Positions 1 through 9,416 of a stretch of DNA of 16,848 nt are shown one piece after another. The notes under the pieces are model-generated. The model searched no databases and was not told where the DNA came from. It saw only the letters and a list, made by a program, of their open reading frames with translations. A program made the position numbers and the translations under genes. The stretch lies in assembly GCA_028565635.1 (NCBI GenBank), contig JAOXYB010022614.1, positions 1-16,848 on the forward strand, written 5' to 3'. The DNA is from Phoronis ovalis. Taxonomy: Eukaryota > Phoronida > Phoronidae. Each line of letters opens with the position of its first letter. Position 1 is the first letter of the stretch.

Positions 1-251
1 ATGCAATTCCTTTCGCTCAAATAACCAATTTAAACAGCGTACAATGATGATTCTTCGAATCGTCGTTGTCTTGTTTGACTTTCTTTTTTGTTTTGAAAAT
101 TAAAATGTTTAAAAAAAGTCTTTTTCCAAATTGATCACTGATCAGATATTGAAAACTAAAGAAAGTTCTAGTGAAATAAGAGTGTACAATGTATCTTGAA
201 TCCTTGAGCTTCCTGTAAGTTCCATATCATGGGTTGTTATGATTCTTACAG

Positions 252-342
252 AATCGAAGAAGATTTATCTCTTGATAAGACACAGCTCCTAAGAATGAAG
301 AAAAAACAAATGGAGCAGCAACGAGATAAAGTGAAACAACAG
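252..342 (+). CDS. JMY: JMY/WHAMM-like exon a (coiled coil)
   Basis: The acceptor TTCTTACAG precedes it and the donor CAG|GTGACA follows. One base completes a codon begun in an exon outside the window, then 30 codons follow, ending in phase 0. The peptide is strongly charged (KTQLLRMKKKQMEQQRDKVK), as expected for coiled coil. The other two frames meet stops. Confidence 0.75.
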
Positions 343-3300
343 GTGACATATTATAAAAGCTGCACTTTATAAAATTACATATTTGCAGGAAATGCTTTCC
401 AATTCCACGTTGTAGTAGAGGTTTTCCCAGTTTCCAAACTGAAAAAATGTGGAAAACTTAAATATGACAAGTAAAATTGATTCCGAATCTTAGTCATCCA
501 AACCTGACATGAAGATCCAGATATGGTTCTGAATATTATTTTTACATGATTCTTCATCATTGCCAGATAGGACCAAGATATATAGCAGGATACTTCTAAA
601 AGATATTTATGGATACGGAAAAATAGATTGATACACATCTGGTTCTGGATCATTGATTAGAAATAACTGTTTACTAGAGATATCAAAAGGGGTTTTTAGT
701 ACTGACTAAATAAGGAACCTGGGCTTAAGCTAGTTCACATAGGTTCAAAGGTTTTTATGTAGGACTGACAGTTACTGAGGAATAAGTCGAGTAGAATGGC
801 CTTGCTAAAGTTTGCACTCTATCAAGTGTCATTCTAGTCAGAAGTACATTAAATGGTGATATTGTTCTATATATGTATGTATGAGTCAGACTTGGTTTCC
901 TTTATAATTAATATAGATTGCTACTCTTGAAGAGAAGCCAAATTTTGAGGAGGAACTCAAACTGCTGGAACAAAAGGTTTATGAATATCAGCTAAAGCTG
1001 TATGACAGTCAATTAGAAATATTAACAGAAGAAAAGAAACTACGGAAACTGAGAATTCAGGTCATCAAGAGGGAGATTAAAGGTAACATGCAAGAAACTT
1101 TTCAACCCATTATTTTAAATTTATATTAAAATGTACATGCTAAAGAAGGTATAATGGAGGGCATGTTTAAGTCTGAATTTTAATTCTATGAACTAGACGT
1201 GTATCTAGGGATTTGGGGAGTTTTGAATAAATTAAGGTATGCTTAGGAGAGTGCTGCACCGTTATTACACCTGGACACTAAACCACTGTTAATAGCAACT
1301 CAGTGTTTAAAGTTTAGGCCAATTAGACAAGTTCATTGTAACCTAGAAAGTATTTTAGGAAAAGGAAGGTTTTTTGAAGCAGTGCTGATTTGTTTATTAT
1401 TTTCAGATGAACGGGAAATTGCAGAAAACACATTTTATGATGCTGTAGAAGATGCTGAGGAATTCAGCTCTGATGATGAAATGTCTCAAGTGAAAGCTTC
1501 AGACCCAAGATTATTGAATCTCCAGACAGATCTAGCAAATTTTCAAAGCAAAATGGCAAAGATTAGAGCTAGAAAGGTGAACAAAACAATCACTGAATGT
1601 ACTTGTTGTTTGAGCAATTTGACATGAATACATATGCTAAATGCATTATTTTTATGCCAAATCAGCTTTATATTCAGCATAGGATAAATATAGGTCAATT
1701 AAAGTACACGTTGGTTATCATGCTGACCTTGATTACTTACAGTATGGATAACTAGCAGTCATGTTTGTTCCCAAGAAAGCATATCACTTTGCGTCAGTTG
1801 CGGGAAAGACAAAACGTAGACTGGGCGATTGAAAGGTAGTTTCTTGAAGGCCTTCGGCTGGCTTTGGGCATAATAGGCTAGATGACATTTTAGAATGACC
1901 TTAAAAAGTGGCTCAAACACTGATCAGAATCCTTGACAATTTTCTTTGTCTTGCAGTAACTGTTTCAGTTTTTGTCCGATCAACTTTGTAATGTACTGTG
2001 TACAGCAGATGTAGGTATGTAACTCTGTATTTAAATCAATGCCAGATGATATATATATACAATGAACAAAGAACACATACAGAGAGACAAGGATGTTTAC
2101 ATAATAGACTGACTATAAGACAATGATGAATAGACTGACCCTGGTAACACCCAGTTACCTGTAAATACATTACAAACTTCATGTTCAGTTTTTATCCGAT
2201 CAATGTTATATTCGATACAGGGAAAATACAGGTCTATTCAATTTTTGCCTGGATTACTTCCAAGATGTTCTACTGGCGGCAATGTTTGTTTCCAAGAGGG
2301 TATGTCACATTGCGCTGCATACAAGAAAGACAAAGCTTAAACTAAATGATTTGAATATGGATTCACGAAATTCATAGGTTGGTGGGCATAATAGAATAGG
2401 TGACATTTTAAAATGACTTGAGAAATGAGTCAAATGGCAATCCGAATCTTTGACATTTTTTGTGCGTAACAACACTTTCTTTGTCTTACAATAGCTTCTT
2501 CAGTTTTTATCCAATCAGCTTCATATTTGATACAGCAAAATTACAGGTCTTTTTTAGGTAGCAGTTTAGAATAACTTTGAATCACATGCAAGATGGCTGA
2601 CTGGCTGCCATGTTTGTTTGTTCCAGAGGGGGCACATCACATTGCGCTGCTCTCCAGAAAAGCGTTGTTGAGTCACTTACCAGAAAGGTGAAGCGTTTAC
2701 TAGACAATTTGAAGGTGGAATCAAGGAGTCCATAGATGGATGGGCATAATAGGCTAGGTGACATTTCAAACTGACCTTGAAAAGTGGGTTAAATGCTGAT
2801 CCGAATTTACAACATTTTTTGTGTTGCACAACATTTTGTCTCACAGCAACTGCTTCAGTTTTTATGCGATTAGATTCATATTCAATAGAAGGCAACTAGT
2901 ACAGGTCAGTTGTAGTCTTGAATGGGATCACTTCCAAGATGTCTGATTGGTGGCATGTTTTTTTCCAAGAGGGACAGTCACATTGCGTGGCACACCAGCA
3001 AGGCGCAGCACAGACTAGATGATGCAAAGATGGATTCACGAAGAACAAAAGGTGGTTGGTGTATTCGGCTAGGTAGCATTTTAGAATAACCGTGAAAAGT
3101 GTGTCAGATGGTGATCCATATTTTTAACATTTATTTTATACTGTATTTCACTTTACATATGAAATACTTAAAGCAGCTACTTCAAAAATTGAACTGCCTA
3201 TGTACACATCAGGACTGCAAACCACACACCTCAGATCATAAACATGATCTGATTTTAGAGATTGGGATAGGCAGTAAAAGTTGTCTGAAACCATCTAAAG

Positions 3301-5268
3301 TAAAAAAAAAGTAGTGATATATCATTCATGTAGAATTTTTGCATACTTTTTTAAATTGACTGCTATGCTGGTTAATGCTTGATTTTGAAGACTTGAACTC
3401 CTGTTGATATGTGGCCTATTGTAATGAAAAAACACTTTGATATGTCAAAGCAAATTGGCTACCAATCACAATTATTTGTAAGCACCAGCAGCTAAGGCTT
3501 TACTGGAGGACTTTTGTAGCAAAAAAATGTTATGATAATTAAAAGTGAAAGTATCACAACTGTTTCAAATATAACTTCGTTTTCAGGTTGACTTTGTGGA
3601 AAAGACAAAGCTAAAGGTTAAAAAAACAGTAGAACAAGTTGAAACATTTCAGAAACACCATACTATTCAACAGGTAATATGTAAGATGTGGTTTTCCTAA
3701 TCCACGATTTTTCTTTACACGGATAGCTTTCCAGTCTCTTGCTGTGAGCAGGAAACCTCTTCTTTGTAGCTCTTGTGCCGTCATTGCTTTCAACAGAAAA
3801 TTGCCCATTCCCAATACAAAAAAAAAATCCCATCTTGACAGCACCTGTAAGTTTAAGAGGTATTTCATGGTCGCTTTTTAACTCTTATTGTTTTAATTTC
3901 CTGTACTGTACAATTAATTTGCCTGAAGTCTTCTTTGCAAAAAGTGAACATTTATTTGAAATTAAATATTTCATACTTTATTTTATCATCAGAAACGGAA
4001 TACACAGATTGAAGAAAATTTGAAGAACAAAGCATTTATTGAAGAGCAAAAGGAAAAGACTTTGAAAAGAATTAGGGAGCATAAAAATGTAAGACTTGTT
4101 AACTTTTATTGGAATGAATGTTCATTGATGATATAACGATTCAAAATTGGGGGGAAGTTGGAATCTTTTTGGAATGTTCCCGAATAATTTCAAATAACCT
4201 AACGTGACCAGTTAAGGTCATTATAGGCACTATGCCCTGGCATTTCTTTGTGCTATGGCCTTGTTAACTTTTACTTTCAGAATATTGAAAGATCTGGTTT
4301 ACTTGCTCTTTATAGGTAACTAGCTATAGGGCTAACAGTTGTTTCTATTTTAAAAAACAATGTTTTGTATTTTTTTTTGTGCTGATGAAATTATACTTTT
4401 TGCAATCTGAGGGCTATAATTAATTATTGTACATTTTGCAGAAGCATCCTTGTCCCCAAGCCATCAAAACTTCAAGATATCAAAAGCCTAGAGGGCAGCA
4501 CACTTATGTAATTGACACGGAAAAGCCAAAGCCTAAGAAGCGACAATCAAAACTTAAAGCAGAAAATAACAGGAAGGATGTAACAGATGGGGATAACATT
4601 AACAGTAGTGCAGTACATGAGACAGGTGGTGCTGCACTAGATGTAGCAGGACAGACACCTGTGGCACCCTCTCCAGCTGGACCATCAGCCTCTCTTCCTG
4701 CGGTACCACCTCCTCCGCCTCCTTTACCACCACCTGGGATACCACCACCTCCCCCTCCACTGCCATCTGGCTTACCACCACCACCTGCTGGAGGAAACAG
4801 TTTGAAGTTAAATTCAACAAAAGGAAACTCTACAAATGAATTGAAGAACAATGATGGATTAAACCTAAGTATGATTACTGAAGTCAAGAGCAGGTTAAAA
4901 ACAACAACCAAACCACTCAAAGGTAAACTATGTTTACAGCTAGTTCAGGTGACTTACAATCTCAGAATGTTTACTTTGTTGAGAAAGCCTAAATGAGAAT
5001 AAAAATTGTCACAGCAGCTTTGCTTTTCTTGCTATATTGAGGTATAACCGTCACTTTTATATTTTCAGCTAAATCAGACACCACAGAGGACATGTTTAGT
5101 TTAATTAGAAAAGGTGTGACGCTACGATCGGTGAATTCTGCAGATGGGAAGGTGCAAAAACCTCCTAGTGAAAAGCATTTGGGCATCTTATATGCAAAAT
5201 TGGAGAGCATACAAGCAGCAACAGACCCATCAGAAGATGAGGAGAGTGACAGTGAGGATTGGAGTTGA
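252..5268 (+). CDS. JMY: JMY/WHAMM-class actin nucleation-promoting factor, 3' part (7 exons, 5' end outside window)
   Basis: Join 252-342, 917-1082, 1407-1576, 3587-3673, 3993-4088, 4442-4922, 5069-5268. After one carried-in base this reads 429 codons without a stop, and every junction has AG/GT and matching phase. Residues about 1-203 are charged and helical, coiled-coil-like, with FYDAVED at 95-101. Polyproline lies at about 292-320. A WH2 motif, DMFSLIRKGVTLRSV, spans 371-385. An amphipathic connector follows (about 401-415), then an acidic tail with Trp428 and a Ser terminus. In this family WH2 binds actin monomers, connector plus acidic tail activates Arp2/3, and the coiled coil and N-terminal part recruit to membranes or partners. 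Vertebrates have paralogues JMY and WHAMM. IRKGV looks slightly nearer JMY as I remember it, but an unduplicated ancestral gene is equally likely, so the symbol is provisional. The missing N-terminal region probably lies upstream. Family call is firm; paralogue is not. Confidence 0.85.
343..916 (+). other. intron of the JMY/WHAMM-like gene
   Basis: GTGACA to TATAG. It is AT-rich, with no second exon in frame. A 92-codon open frame on the opposite strand (375-653) resembles no family I know, and I treat it as chance. Confidence 0.7.
917..1082 (+). CDS. JMY: JMY/WHAMM-like exon b (coiled coil)
   Basis: It follows TTAATATAG and ends AAAG|GTAACA. Fifty-five codons start in phase 0 and leave one base over. 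The peptide is a heptad-like run of Leu, Glu and Lys (for example FEEELKLLEQKVYEYQLKL), typical of the family's long coiled coil. Confidence 0.85.
1407..1576 (+). CDS. JMY: JMY/WHAMM-like exon c (FYDAVED segment)
   Basis: The acceptor is TATTTTCAG and the donor AGAAAG|GTGAAC. Two bases complete an Asp codon from the previous exon, then 56 codons end in phase 0. It carries FYDAVEDAEEF followed by an acidic serine stretch, which I recall as a feature of the JMY/WHAMM middle region. An open frame runs past the donor to 1627, but that tail is intronic. Confidence 0.85.
1577..3586 (+). other. large intron of the JMY/WHAMM-like gene, repeat-filled
   Basis: It starts GTGAAC and ends TTTTCAG. Its left two thirds consist of about four diverged copies of one repeat (separate entry). 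The right third, 3121-3586, is unique AT-rich sequence with no recognisable gene. No frame-compatible extra exon was seen. Confidence 0.75.
1680..3120. repeat. array of ~4 diverged copies of a ~330-bp repeat
   Basis: Two landmarks recur in order. The first is a block like CTTCAGTTTTTATCCGATCA at about 1965, 2185, 2500 and 2852. The second is a block like GGGCATAATAGGCTAGGTGA at about 1866, 2384, 2742 and, degenerate, 3060. Between them each copy has a 'CAAGATGG..GA.TGG..GCCATGTTTG' stretch followed by 'GAGGG....CACATTGCG'. Spacing is 310-360 bp except between the first two copies, where about 150 bp of unrelated sequence (about 2035-2180) seems inserted. A fifth copy lies at 16620-16848, so this is a dispersed family rather than a purely local duplication. 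No transposase or reverse transcriptase is visible; it could be a non-autonomous element. Confidence 0.75.
3587..3673 (+). CDS. JMY: JMY/WHAMM-like exon d
   Basis: The acceptor is CGTTTTCAG and the donor CAACAG|GTAATA. The exon is 29 codons, phase 0 at both ends, and encodes a Lys/Gln/Val-rich helical segment. As a symmetric exon it could be skipped without breaking frame. It lies beyond the 2-kb repeat-filled intron. Confidence 0.75.
3674..3992 (+). other. intron of the JMY/WHAMM-like gene
   Basis: GTAATA to ATCATCAG. Its left half carries a minus-strand open frame discussed under findings. No sense-strand exon was recognised. Confidence 0.65.
3993..4088 (+). CDS. JMY: JMY/WHAMM-like exon e
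   Basis: The acceptor is TTATCATCAG and the donor AAAAAT|GTAAGA. The exon is 32 codons, phase 0 at both ends. The peptide includes FIEEQKEKTLKRIREHKN; a similar 'TL-R-R' helix precedes the proline-rich part in JMY/WHAMM as I remember them. Confidence 0.8.
4089..4441 (+). other. intron of the JMY/WHAMM-like gene
   Basis: GTAAGA to TTTTGCAG, with T-runs near the 3' end. Nothing else was recognised. Confidence 0.7.
4442..4922 (+). CDS. JMY: JMY/WHAMM-like exon f (polyproline)
   Basis: The acceptor is TTTTGCAG at 4441 and the donor CTCAAAG|GTAAAC. It has 160 codons plus one base. A basic start and a Ser/Ala/Gly-rich middle lead to clustered proline runs at 4706-4792 (six, three, six and four prolines separated by Leu, Gly-Ile and Ser-Gly-Leu). 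Such runs bind profilin-actin and SH3 domains in this class. The end, LSMITEVKSRLKTTTKP, weakly resembles a WH2 helix plus LKKT-type tail and could be a degenerate first WH2. The mirror-image Gly/Ser-rich open frame on the minus strand is a shadow. Confidence 0.9.
5069..5268 (+). CDS. JMY: JMY/WHAMM-like terminal exon g (WH2 + connector + acidic)
   Basis: The acceptor is ATATTTTCAG at 5068. Two bases complete an Ala codon, then 65 codons and TGA at 5266-5268. It encodes the full WCA-type output module: WH2 (MFSLIRKGVTLRSV), connector helix (LGILYAKLESIQAATD) and acidic tail (SEDEESDSEDWS). The near-terminal Trp in an acidic run is the hallmark of Arp2/3-activating proteins. Confidence 0.92.
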
Positions 5269-5726
5269 TGATTTCCCAGAAATATGTCAATGGGCTTTTG
5301 CCAAGTGTCTGAGTTCCTTGATATGCAGCAAACATTTTCAATCTTTCTAAGCATCCCCTATATAAAGTGAATAGGAAAGTTGAATTTTATCCCATGTATA
5401 CACATTGAGGCTGTTCTTCTCTACCAGATTTAAAACATCCATATCATATATGAATAATTTCTCTCTGATTTGTATTAGATACACGTTTTAATACTGATAG
5501 TTGGTATAATAATCAGCAGTCAGATTTCCAAATACCGAGACTATTATCATCAGTTATGCAGTTCTCCATCCTAGACAATTGTGCTAATTTAAGCAACAAT
5601 GGCAACAGAATTGCTATTCGTAGTATTTCCTGTTTTATTGCAAAATTATTCTTCAGACACAAGATAGCTTACTTTAAAAAGTTTGGTATGCTTTACTAGC
5701 TACATCATGCTAGCCTGATTGTAGTG

Positions 5727-5732
5727 AATAAA
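5727..5732 (+). promoter_or_regulatory. candidate poly(A) signal 1
   Basis: Canonical AATAAA, 459 bases past the JMY/WHAMM-like stop, inside the first copy of a duplicated block. Confidence 0.5.
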
Positions 5733-5803
5733 CAAAGTTGTGAATATACGGTAATCATACTCAATGTCATGCATGCCTTAATTTTGCTAGCCTGATTGTA
5801 GTG

Positions 5804-5815
5804 AATAAAAATAAA
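5804..5815 (+). promoter_or_regulatory. candidate poly(A) signals 2 and 3 (adjacent AATAAA pair)
   Basis: Two AATAAA hexamers lie back to back in the second copy of the duplicated block. They are alternatives or backups to the signal at 5727. Confidence 0.5.
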
Positions 5816-5929
5816 GTTGTGAATGTACAGTAATCAGTATATTTGAGTCCTATAGTAATTGCTGAATTTCTAAAAGGTAAAAATTTTACAATTTACAAAT
5901 ATTTTTAAAACCCTGTTCAATTAAAGTTT

Positions 5930-6134
5930 AATATTGTATAAAAATGAAACTTTTGATAATAGTGTTAATGCATGTGTTTGGAGTAAACAAATTTATAAAA
6001 TATAAACAATTTGCAAATTAAATGTAACAATATCGTATAAAAATAAAAGTTTTGATAATAATGTTAATGCATGTGTTTGTATGAAACAACTTTATGAAAT
6101 ATAAACAGTTCGCACATTAAATGTAACAATATTT
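5930..6134. repeat. 99-bp tandem repeat, two copies plus a partial third
   Basis: The unit begins AATATYGTATAAAAATRAAA at 5930 and 6029, and the start of a third copy is at 6128; both offsets are exactly 99. It also contains 'TTGATAATA.TGTTAATGCAT' and 'ATGTAACAATAT'. Divergence is low. It is AT-rich and non-coding. Confidence 0.85.
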
Positions 6135-7242
6135 CTAAGTGTGGTTCAACAGGAATTTTACATTGAAACATTAAATAATCTTATACAGAATAATATTGCT
6201 ACGAGACCCGTTGTCACAGCAGCACATATCAAAGAAACGGAGCATCTTGTATGCAACGAGCTTCACCTGCAAATACTGCCATACCAAACTTCCTCAGGTT
6301 GCCATACTTCAGTGTGTCAATCTACAAGATTAAAACTATAATTAACACTTGGGTCAGATACAAAATACTTACAGAGATACAGTCCTATTTTGTTAACCGT
6401 TTTTCCAACTAGCTTTTATTACTAGAATGTGGATGCCAGATTTAAAGTCTAGAATGAAAATTAAAAATGCTAATAAAAACAATGGTTGCGATAATACCTA
6501 TATTCAGGTTAGTGATTTTATGTCATTTCTTAAAGCATTTGTATGAAGCATATTAATCTAATTTCAATTCATAGAAATGTACGAGTTCAAACCAAACAAA
6601 AACAGAATCTCAATGTTTTGGTACTGCTTACTGGAAGCCATTTCCATTCAAAGTATTCTGAACAATGTGGTATGAAACCAGGAAAACACCTAGGCAAATG
6701 TTTCATACAAATAAAAAATAGAAGTAGTTTTTGACTCCAAGCAGTTCAATACCAAAACTTGTTTGAAGCAATCTTGCAGCTTCAGTAAGTATATCAAAAG
6801 GAAATACTAATTTGCTGACAGTAAGTACCAGTGGATGTTATGAGATTGCTGTTGACAACTAGCATTTCTGGTACTATACCAAATGCTTGTCTGCGAAAAA
6901 AATTAGTTCCAAACCAGAGAAATGAAACCTAAATAAAGCTTGCTGCTACAATCAAATTTACTTTTATCTCGTCGAAACGAAAAAACAATGCAATACCAAT
7001 TTTACCTTCATGCGACCGAGGTGTTGAACATCAAACACAGTATTTAGCTTCCAATCACGAGATCACTGTCTGCGCTTACCTTAACTTGGACAGACATAAC
7101 GAAGAAAAAAAATCATTTGTATTACACAATACATGTGTTAATTCTGTATAAACCTGGAACTGAAAAAATATTACGATATACTGCCAGACAAATAATCACA
7201 CCTTAGTGAGACAACAGAATAAAACTTCAGTGTGAATTCCCA

Positions 7243-7781
7243 TGAATACTGGGGGGGAAATATAATACATGGTTTTGTGAACATTCTTACCACTTGTTGT
7301 TATCCAATTTAAAAATGTTACACTAAACTGTAACTGCCTCATTATCGTAACTACCATAAAACAGATGAACGGATTCTTGTGAATGTTTAACCATGAGCAG
7401 CAATGACGATTCTCGTGAATACTGGGGAAAAATATAATACATGGTTTTGTGACCATTCTTACCACTTCTGCATATGTTGTTATCCAAGTTAAAAATGTTA
7501 CATTAAACTGTAACTGCCTCATTATCGTAACTACTATAAGACAGACGAACGGATTCTTGTGAATGTTTAACCATGTGCAGCAATGACGATTCTCACAAAT
7601 ACTAGGGGAGAAATATAATACATGGTTTTGTGAACATTCTTACCACTTCTGCATATGTTGTTATCCAATTTAAAAATGTTACACTAAACTGTAACTGCCT
7701 CATTATCGTAACTACCATACCACAGACGAACGGATTCTTGTAAATGTTTAACCATGTGCAGCAATGACGATTCTCATGAAT
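7243..7781. repeat. three tandem copies of a ~180-bp unit
   Basis: Copies start at about 7243, 7416 and 7596 (lengths 173, 180 and 181). Shared landmarks are 'AATATAATACATGGTTTTGT', 'AACTGTAACTGCCTCATTAT', 'CGAACGGATTCTTG' and 'CAGCAATGACGATTCTC'. The first copy lacks about 8 bases next to 'ACCACTTgttg'. The copies are nearly identical, so the amplification looks recent. Open frames here are repeat artefacts. Confidence 0.92.
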
Positions 7782-7835
7782 CTTCGATTCAACAACAAAT
7801 ATAATGGACGAGTAGAAAGATGCACATCATTAGAT

Positions 7836-7837
<2 letters not shown>

Positions 7838-7871
<34 letters not shown>
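7838..7871. repeat. (AT)n microsatellite
   Basis: About 17 uninterrupted AT units, just right of the 180-bp array and preceded by two GATA units. Confidence 0.95.
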
Positions 7872-7875
<4 letters not shown>

Positions 7876-8019
7876 CTGTGCATATTACAATGATAACCAG
7901 AATGTCCATAGCCCAGTCTCACCTCACTACTTTACCTTGACCAAATGACTACACAGGAAATGCTTAAGCTGTGAACACACCATCAGAGTTTCTTCAGTAC
8001 ACTAGGTTGTCACTTTTCA

Positions 8020-8082
8020 CAGCTTAATGCAAAATGGACTCGGTTGTTACCCTATTCGCAGCTTAATGCAAAATGGACTCGG
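8020..8082. repeat. 39-bp-offset short direct duplication
   Basis: The 24-base string starting CAGCTTAATGCAAAATGGAC occurs at 8020-8043 and again at 8059-8082, with a less conserved 15-base spacer. Confidence 0.9.
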
Positions 8083-8835
8083 CAAAAATACTGCTGTTTA
8101 AGAAAGACACTGATTTTCAGTCAAACATTTCCCTTCAATTTATGCACTGGCGTTGGTTATGCACATGAACTTTCAGCATTAGCTTTCCAGATAAACTGCC
8201 TTTTCTCTTCCATTCTTGCTCCTCTATTCATCTTATCTTGTGACAAAAATAACTTCATAAAAGCAAGGGTACTTTTTAACAATTTATTTCTGCAAAACTA
8301 CAATGCTGCCTACGCCATTGCCAACTGGTACAAGAGCTTAATGCTGAGTACACACAATTGCCAGATATCATATATAAATTTTAAATGCACAATTCAGCTC
8401 GAATCAGAATTCACAATAGCCACCGTCGCCTACATAACAGTATTATCAAGGATATGATGTAAAGTAAAATTGCCACTAATGAAGCCACAGTTACTCGTAT
8501 GTGAAATGCAAACTACACATATCTGTGCAAAGACAAATTATGTAATAACTAGTAAAAAAACAAACCCTCAAAATTTAAGACATCTTGAGTTCATAACAAT
8601 GACATAACCAGTTTGTTCTCAAGGATTACAACAAAAGCAAATAGTAACCATTGGAAGCGTAATAGCTACCCCATTCAACACTGACCATTATTCTACTCAG
8701 CATTAGAGAGAGGCAACTGTGTGTACTCTGCAGATGAAATGGAGCTCATTTAGCTGTGAGAGAAATGCACCAATGTAAACAATGATAAATCCATCAACAA
8801 AAAGAAGATAGCACATAGATATTCATACTGACAGT

Positions 8836-8841
8836 TTTATT
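8836..8841 (-). promoter_or_regulatory. candidate poly(A) signal, hnRNP M-like gene
   Basis: TTTATT on the + strand (AATAAA on the minus strand), about 510 bases past the stop codon. Confidence 0.45.
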
Positions 8842-9348
8842 TAAAACACTTATTTCTACCACAACTTATAAACTACAAAGTGTTCATGGCAACGTGGACG
8901 CTAATGCGAAAGATACCATCTGCAAATTGTATTCAACTTGTACTCTTTTACACACAAGAGTGTAGCATCAATGATTAAAAGCAGTCAACAAAATACTACC
9001 ACGTAATAATGAAGAAATAAAAATGTCAAACTAGTCATGTTACAAACTGTATAAAAATTAGTAGTTCCTTATATCAAAACTGAATAAATGACATCTCCTC
9101 TGAATGGAATCATCAACAATATATAAACTCTGTTCATCCATATCCATCTTCTAGCTGTCCATTAAAAGCAGTACTCATCAACATCAAAAGAGCCTTCACA
9201 ATATAATAGAGCCATGATGGACAAGACAAAGTCAAAACCATTGGAAAAAGACATCAGTTTCAAAAACTTACACAGCAAACTGTGAATCAAGTTTAATACA
9301 ACACTGCCCAGACTGGCTTCTTCTTCATTGATTGATAAAACAGCTTTC
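8836..9348 (-). other. 3' UTR of the hnRNP M-like gene (candidate)
   Basis: Non-coding sequence follows the stop. The nearest canonical signal on this strand is AATAAA at 8841-8836; an ATTAAA at 9297-9292 would give a very short UTR. The true end is uncertain. Confidence 0.5.
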
Positions 9349-9416
9349 TTAATTGATTTGGTTGTCTAAACGAACCTCAATCTGACGACCATCAAATCGT
9401 GCACCATTCATCAGAG
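9349..9416 (-). CDS. HNRNPM: hnRNP M-like exon 12 (C terminus)
   Basis: The acceptor is ATGTTCAG. Two bases complete Ala, then LMNGARFDGRQIEVRLDNQI, Asn and TAA at 9351-9349. It closes strand 4 of RRM3; like hnRNP M the protein stops a few residues after the domain. Confidence 0.92.

Larger units (their letters stand above)
5709..5836. repeat. ~50-bp direct duplication, 77 bp apart
   Basis: GCTAGCCTGATTGTAGTGAA begins at 5709 and again at 5786, and similarity continues through 'AAAGTTGTGAAT.TAC.GTAATCA'. The copies differ by a few substitutions and a short insertion that creates the extra AATAAA. The first copy spans about 5709-5757, the second about 5786-5836. Confidence 0.85.
5269..5840 (+). 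other. 3' UTR and 3' end region of the JMY/WHAMM-like gene
   Basis: Non-coding sequence follows the stop. The first AATAAA lies at 5727-5732; two more overlap at 5804-5809 and 5810-5815. A 3' end about 15-25 bases past either group would give a UTR of roughly 480-560 nt. Which site is used cannot be told from sequence. Confidence 0.6.
5841..8815. other. intergenic spacer between convergent genes
   Basis: No open frame here resembles a known family or shows exon structure. Frames at 6141-6341, 6543-6734 and 8044-8457 lack recognisable domains. Tandem repeats, an (AT)n tract and a short duplication occupy part of it. The remainder is unique AT-rich DNA in which I see nothing. Its right end may hold an extended 3' UTR of the minus-strand gene, since a TTTATT lies at 8284-8289. 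Confidence 0.65.

Noticed and set aside
2582-2895. Two overlapping minus-strand frames in the large intron
   Set aside because: They lie in copies of the dispersed repeat; other copies do not keep the frames open.
3775-4023. 82-codon + strand frame running into exon e
   Set aside because: Only the last part is the real exon in this frame register; upstream it is intron with no acceptor before it.
4504-4920. 138-codon minus-strand frame, Gly/Ser-rich
   Set aside because: It is the exact antisense of the polyproline exon of the JMY/WHAMM-like gene, whose frame, splice sites and domain continuity are strong.
7196-7522. 108-codon minus-strand frame with an internal protein repeat
   Set aside because: The repeat arises from the 180-bp tandem array; the frame breaks at copy-length differences.
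7243-7781. CRISPR-like regular repeats
   Set aside because: Whole 180-bp units are duplicated without short repeats separated by unique spacers, and the DNA is animal.
8044-8457. 137-codon + strand frame in the intergenic spacer
   Set aside because: No domain, signal or family resemblance, no clear splice or promoter context, and its start overlaps a short duplication. I cannot exclude a lineage-specific gene, but nothing supports one.
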